Origin: JBDTRY01 sp039931435
Lineage (GTDB): Bacteria > Acidobacteriota > Thermoanaerobaculia > Gp7-AA8
Length of the DNA: 8,874 nt
Assembly (NCBI GenBank): GCA_039931435.1
Contig: JBDTRY010000164.1
Coordinates: forward strand, 1-8,874
Reading direction: 5' to 3'
In this document: piece by piece, positions 7,015 through 8,874 of the stretch
How positions within the stretch are numbered: position 1 is the first letter of the stretch
Layout of the letters: each line of letters begins with the position of its first letter
Position numbers and translations under genes: made by a program
Notes under the pieces: model-generated
Databases searched by the model: none
What the model was told of the DNA's origin: nothing
Seen by the model: the letters and a program-made list of their open reading frames with translations, nothing else

Positions 7015-7064
7015 GGAAGCAACAGTAGACAGCAGCCCGCGCCTGATTTCTACTGTTGACTTCC
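7015..7064 (-). promoter_or_regulatory. Interrupted 15-bp inverted repeat over the glgX ribosome-binding region
   Basis: On the plus strand CAACAGTAGA (7020-7029) is the perfect complement of TCTACTGTTG (7049-7058), and GGAAG (7015-7019) of CTTCC (7060-7064), with one unpaired base at 7059. In glgX mRNA this would form a 15-bp stem with a one-base bulge and a 19-base loop, ending two bases before the AUG at 7012. No Shine-Dalgarno sequence is visible outside it. It could be an mRNA switch or protein-binding hairpin, or a DNA operator for a dimeric regulator. Confidence 0.55.
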
Positions 7065-7117
7065 GGGAAACTCAAGGTGACTCATGGGACTTCGGGGTTC
7101 TCGCTCGAACCAGGGTG

Positions 7118-7281
7118 AAGAAACTCTGCATGAATTTTCATAGGCGAGCGCATCAAATTTGTCATCCTGAGCGTCGAGCGAAGGATCTCTTCCACCTTCC
7201 CGGTTGCCAGCTAATTCCTCGTTGATGAGATCCTTCGGTCGCTGCGCTCCCTCAGGATGACAAGCGCCCCACGAGTTTCTT
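7118..7281. repeat. Composite palindromic intergenic repeat with GTCATCCTGAG ends
   Basis: The left arm 7161-7189 and right arm 7227-7261 are inverted copies: GTCATCCTGAG at their outer ends and CGAAGGATCTC at their inner ends match exactly, with six extra bases in the right arm. Outside these, AAGAAACTC (7118-7126) and GAGTTTCTT (7273-7281) form a second, perfect 9-bp inverted repeat, giving a nested palindrome of 164 bases. This resembles dispersed repeats common in acidobacterial genomes; such DNA yields spurious 'CHPEG..RPKDL' proteins on the minus strand. No transposase is present, so if mobile it would need help from elsewhere. It occupies most of the gap between glgX and the MocR gene. 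Pieces of a second copy lie at 36-98. Confidence 0.75.
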
Positions 7282-7323
7282 ACAAGCGAGGGCACAGCGG
7301 TGGCGCTGAACCAGACCTCACGC

Positions 7324-8652
7324 TCACGCCCCGGGGGTGCGCGCCCTTGATCGCACGACCTCCGCAAAGTCCGCTGCAAATCGAACGGCCTCCCGGGGAT
7401 GGAGCTGCGAGATCGTCACTCTCACGGCAGGAGCAGAGTTCAGCCGGTAGGGTTCGCCCTTGCGGATAGCCCAGTCCCGATCCAGGAGCGCTGCCACGAT
7501 GCCACTCTCGTCGCTCACCGGAATCCAGACATTCAATCCGGTTTTTCCGGTAGCGGCAATCCCGTGCTCGCGTAGAGCGTTCAGCAGCGCTGCTCGTTTA
7601 TCTGCGTAACTCTTAGCGGCGCGGGCCAGAGAGGCCTCACGGCCCGGAGAGGTGAGAAGACTGAATACCGTCTGCTGCAGAATGTGACTGACCCAGCGGA
7701 TGCCCGTGCTCTGTCTTCCTTCTACGCGGGCCAGCGTCGTGACATCTCCGGCGAGAAAGGCCAGGCGTAGGTCCGGTCCCAGTGCTTTCGATACGGAGCG
7801 CAGGACTGCCCACCGCCCGCGTGAGGAATCGGACAGGGTGTGATAGGTGGAGCCGGCGATCGACCCGGCGTGATCGTCTTCGATGACGAGGACCTCGGGA
7901 TGGCTGGCCAGCACGCGGCGCAGGTCCGCGGACCGTCGCAAGGTGAAGGCCGCGCCGGTTGGATTCTGAGCGCGCGGCGTAACGATCAGGGCTGTCGTCC
8001 CGGTACGAAGGACTCTCTGCAGCGACTCCGGTACAATTCCGTTGGCGTCGGTACCAACCGCCTGCGGAGCGAGCGACGATGCGTGCAGAAGATCGAGGAT
8101 GCCGCTGAAACATGGATCCTCGACAGCAACGCGGTCGCCGGGGCGAAGGTACTCACGAAGAACGCGCTCGATTCCATCGAGGGCACCACCCACGATGGCC
8201 ACGGAGCCGGTGTGAATGTGATCGACGCCGAACTTCTCGCGGGCAAGAGCGGTAAGTGGGGCGAAGTTCAACTCGTCCGAATAGAGTCTGGGAGCCGTGG
8301 ACACCGAACGAAGGGCGCTGCGCAGATTGGCCAGGAGCGAAGGATCGGGGTTTCCGTCGGCGAGATTGCGCACCCCCGGCGGAATGATCAGAGGCACCTC
8401 GGTGAATCCAGCCGTGGGACCGGCCACCCTCGTTCCACGCCGGCCATCGGCGACGATGAGCCCTCGTGAGCGAAGGAGACGAAAGGCAGAGGACACCGTG
8501 GCCGGACTGATGCTGTTGCTGGCCGCGAGCTGGCGGATGGTGGGAAGATTCTCCCCAGGGGCCAGCGCACCCTTGTGAATTCCCTGTTCCAGGGCGGCAG
8601 CGAGCTTGACAGCAGAGTCCCCGGTGAAATACTTTTGATCTGTTACAGGCAT
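7324..8652 (-). CDS. MocR-family regulator, PtsJ-like (GntR winged helix plus aminotransferase fold)
   Basis: MocR regulators join a GntR-type DNA-binding domain to a fold-type-I aminotransferase domain that uses pyridoxal phosphate (PLP) as effector. In this 442-residue protein residues 8-76 are the winged helix, with PTIRQLAASNSISPATVSSA as its recognition region, then a short linker, then the aminotransferase domain (about 94-437). PLP-site residues seen are Asn230 (RAQNPTG), Asp259 (VIEDDHAG), the Schiff-base lysine Lys289 (RSVSKALGPDLRLAFLAGD) and Arg411 (VRVTIS). SVSKALGPDLRLA, WVSH and the C-terminal pattern recall enterobacterial PtsJ, which controls pyridoxal kinase genes. Position 261 is His where GabR has Tyr. 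The ATG at 8652 has no Shine-Dalgarno sequence but a TATAGT box eight bases upstream, suggesting a leaderless mRNA. It is divergent from a PNPOx-like flavoprotein gene, its probable target. A true aminotransferase is less likely given the DNA-binding domain. Confidence 0.9.
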   Translation of the reverse strand: MPVTDQKYFTGDSAVKLAAALEQGIHKGALAPGENLPTIRQLAASNSISPATVSSAFRLLRSRGLIVADGRRGTRVAGPTAGFTEVPLIIPPGVRNLADGNPDPSLLANLRSALRSVSTAPRLYSDELNFAPLTALAREKFGVDHIHTGSVAIVGGALDGIERVLREYLRPGDRVAVEDPCFSGILDLLHASSLAPQAVGTDANGIVPESLQRVLRTGTTALIVTPRAQNPTGAAFTLRRSADLRRVLASHPEVLVIEDDHAGSIAGSTYHTLSDSSRGRWAVLRSVSKALGPDLRLAFLAGDVTTLARVEGRQSTGIRWVSHILQQTVFSLLTSPGREASLARAAKSYADKRAALLNALREHGIAATGKTGLNVWIPVSDESGIVAALLDRDWAIRKGEPYRLNSAPAVRVTISQLHPREAVRFAADFAEVVRSRARTPGA

Positions 8653-8682
8653 TGGTTTGTACTATAACAAAATTTGGTTCGT
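8652..8682. promoter_or_regulatory. Direct-repeat operator candidate for the MocR protein
   Basis: TTGGTTTGT (8652-8660) and TTGGTTCGT (8674-8682) match at eight of nine positions in the same orientation, with starts 22 bp apart, or about two helical turns. MocR proteins such as GabR and PdxR are known to bind direct repeats in divergent control regions. The first copy begins at the start codon of the regulator, and the pair brackets its -10 box, so binding could repress the regulator and act on the flavoprotein gene. The assignment to this protein is inference. Confidence 0.5.
8661..8669 (-). promoter_or_regulatory. Extended -10 promoter of the MocR gene
   Basis: On the minus strand the sequence reads TGTTATAGT, an extended -10 (TGnTATAAT-like) element. 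It ends eight bases before the ATG at 8652. Transcription starting six to eight bases downstream would make a leaderless mRNA, which fits the lack of a ribosome-binding site. No good -35 hexamer is seen. On the plus strand the same bases contain TATAAC, a possible -10 for the divergent flavoprotein gene. Confidence 0.4.
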
Positions 8683-8686
8683 GTAG

Positions 8687-8745
8687 CGCGCCCCTCACCC
8701 GGCTCGCTGCGCTCGCCACCCTCTCCCCGCTTCGCGGAGCGAGGG
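8687..8745. repeat. GC-rich CCCTCACCC..CTCTCCCC-type intergenic repeat
   Basis: The segment CGCCCCTCACCCGGCTCGCT, followed by CTCGCC, CCCTCTCCCC and a CCGC-TTC-GCGG mini-hairpin (8727-8737), resembles a dispersed intergenic repeat I know from many high-GC genomes. It is often mistranslated as a peptide with GEGG..RSEPGEG, as it would be here on the minus strand. It sits in the presumed leader of the flavoprotein gene, between the operator candidate and the start codon. The family identity is from memory. Confidence 0.5.
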
Positions 8746-8759
8746 ACTGCGGGGATCGC

Positions 8760-8874
8760 ATGACCGAGATTGCCAGAACTCCACGCACCACACTGCGCCG
8801 CCTTCCCGAGCGCGGAAGCTTCGACCGCTCCGTACTCAACGCCATCCTCGACGAAGCTCTGATCTGTCACGTGG
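8760..8874 (+). CDS. Pyridoxamine 5'-phosphate oxidase-like flavoprotein, 5' part only
   Basis: An open frame starts at the ATG at 8760 and runs off the window after 38 codons plus one base. It reads MTEIARTPRTTLRRLPERGS, then FDRSVLNAILDEALICHV. The R-R-L-P-E-R-G, Y/F-D-R and I-L-D-E-A-L-I-C-H-V pattern is typical of the N-terminus of pyridoxamine 5'-phosphate oxidase-like proteins (PF12900 type), small split-barrel proteins that bind FMN or related flavins. True PNPOx makes PLP from pyridoxamine or pyridoxine phosphate, but most members of this subgroup have no proven substrate. GGGGA lies four bases before the ATG. The gene is divergent from the PLP-dependent MocR regulator, which supports a vitamin B6 link. 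The rest of the protein is outside the window. Confidence 0.75.
   Translation, partial: MTEIARTPRTTLRRLPERGSFDRSVLNAILDEALICHV

Noticed and set aside
5144..7225. Very long plus-strand open frame of 693 codons
   Set aside because: It lies opposite glgX and has no recognisable domain; high-GC codon bias leaves the antisense frame open.
7050..7379. 109-residue open frame on the minus strand containing 'CHPEG..RPKDL'
   Set aside because: It is the translation of the palindromic repeat and overlaps the 3' end of the MocR gene; this is a known kind of false protein.
8643..8870. 75-residue minus-strand frame with 'GEGGERSEPGEG'
   Set aside because: It is translated intergenic repeat and lies opposite the PNPOx-like gene start; no family resemblance.

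Overview
This window reads as ordinary bacterial chromosome of moderately high GC. It has long clean reading frames, short intergenic gaps and no plasmid, phage or insertion-sequence genes. Two things hint at Acidobacteriota or a similar environmental phylum. One is the intergenic palindromic repeat with GTCATCCTGAG ends, which mistranslates as 'CHPEG..RPKDL'; I know this type from many acidobacterial genomes. The other is a transglycosylase with a small extra N-terminal domain. The phylum is inference; no rRNA or tRNA gene is present to test it.

Left part (1-1863): a repeat-like leader precedes lipA (lipoyl synthase, +). A 236-base gap follows, with a possible nested stem-loop and a recognisable sigma70-type promoter. 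Next is a HicB-type antitoxin gene (+) whose 3' end overlaps, tail to tail, the 3' end of a HicA-type toxin gene on the minus strand. Convergent hicA/hicB is unusual, because these genes normally form a co-directional operon.

Middle part (1864-4860): a XerD-type tyrosine recombinase gene (GTG start) and a secreted SLT-family lytic transglycosylase gene lie 31 bases apart on the plus strand, probably as an operon. They end in a convergent gap with several hairpins. From the other side comes a minus-strand gene for an exported, mostly helical protein of unknown function that contains an internal duplication.

Right part (4904-8874): glgX (glycogen debranching enzyme, -) lies just upstream of the helical protein gene. 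Its leader contains a 15-bp interrupted inverted repeat that ends two bases before the start codon. Behind it is a 164-base composite palindromic repeat. Next is a PtsJ-like MocR regulator (GntR winged helix plus aminotransferase fold, -). At the right edge begins a divergently transcribed gene whose first 38 codons look like a pyridoxamine-5'-phosphate-oxidase-like flavoprotein. The shared control region carries two direct repeats spaced 22 bp apart, the kind of operator MocR proteins use. This makes a testable vitamin B6-sensing regulator and target pair.

The three observations I would follow first are the MocR/PNPOx-like pair with its candidate operator, the tail-to-tail hicB/hicA module, and the duplicated-domain exported protein beside glgX together with the hairpin over the glgX start. 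I found no CRISPR array, mobile-element gene, phage gene or clearly new multi-gene system.
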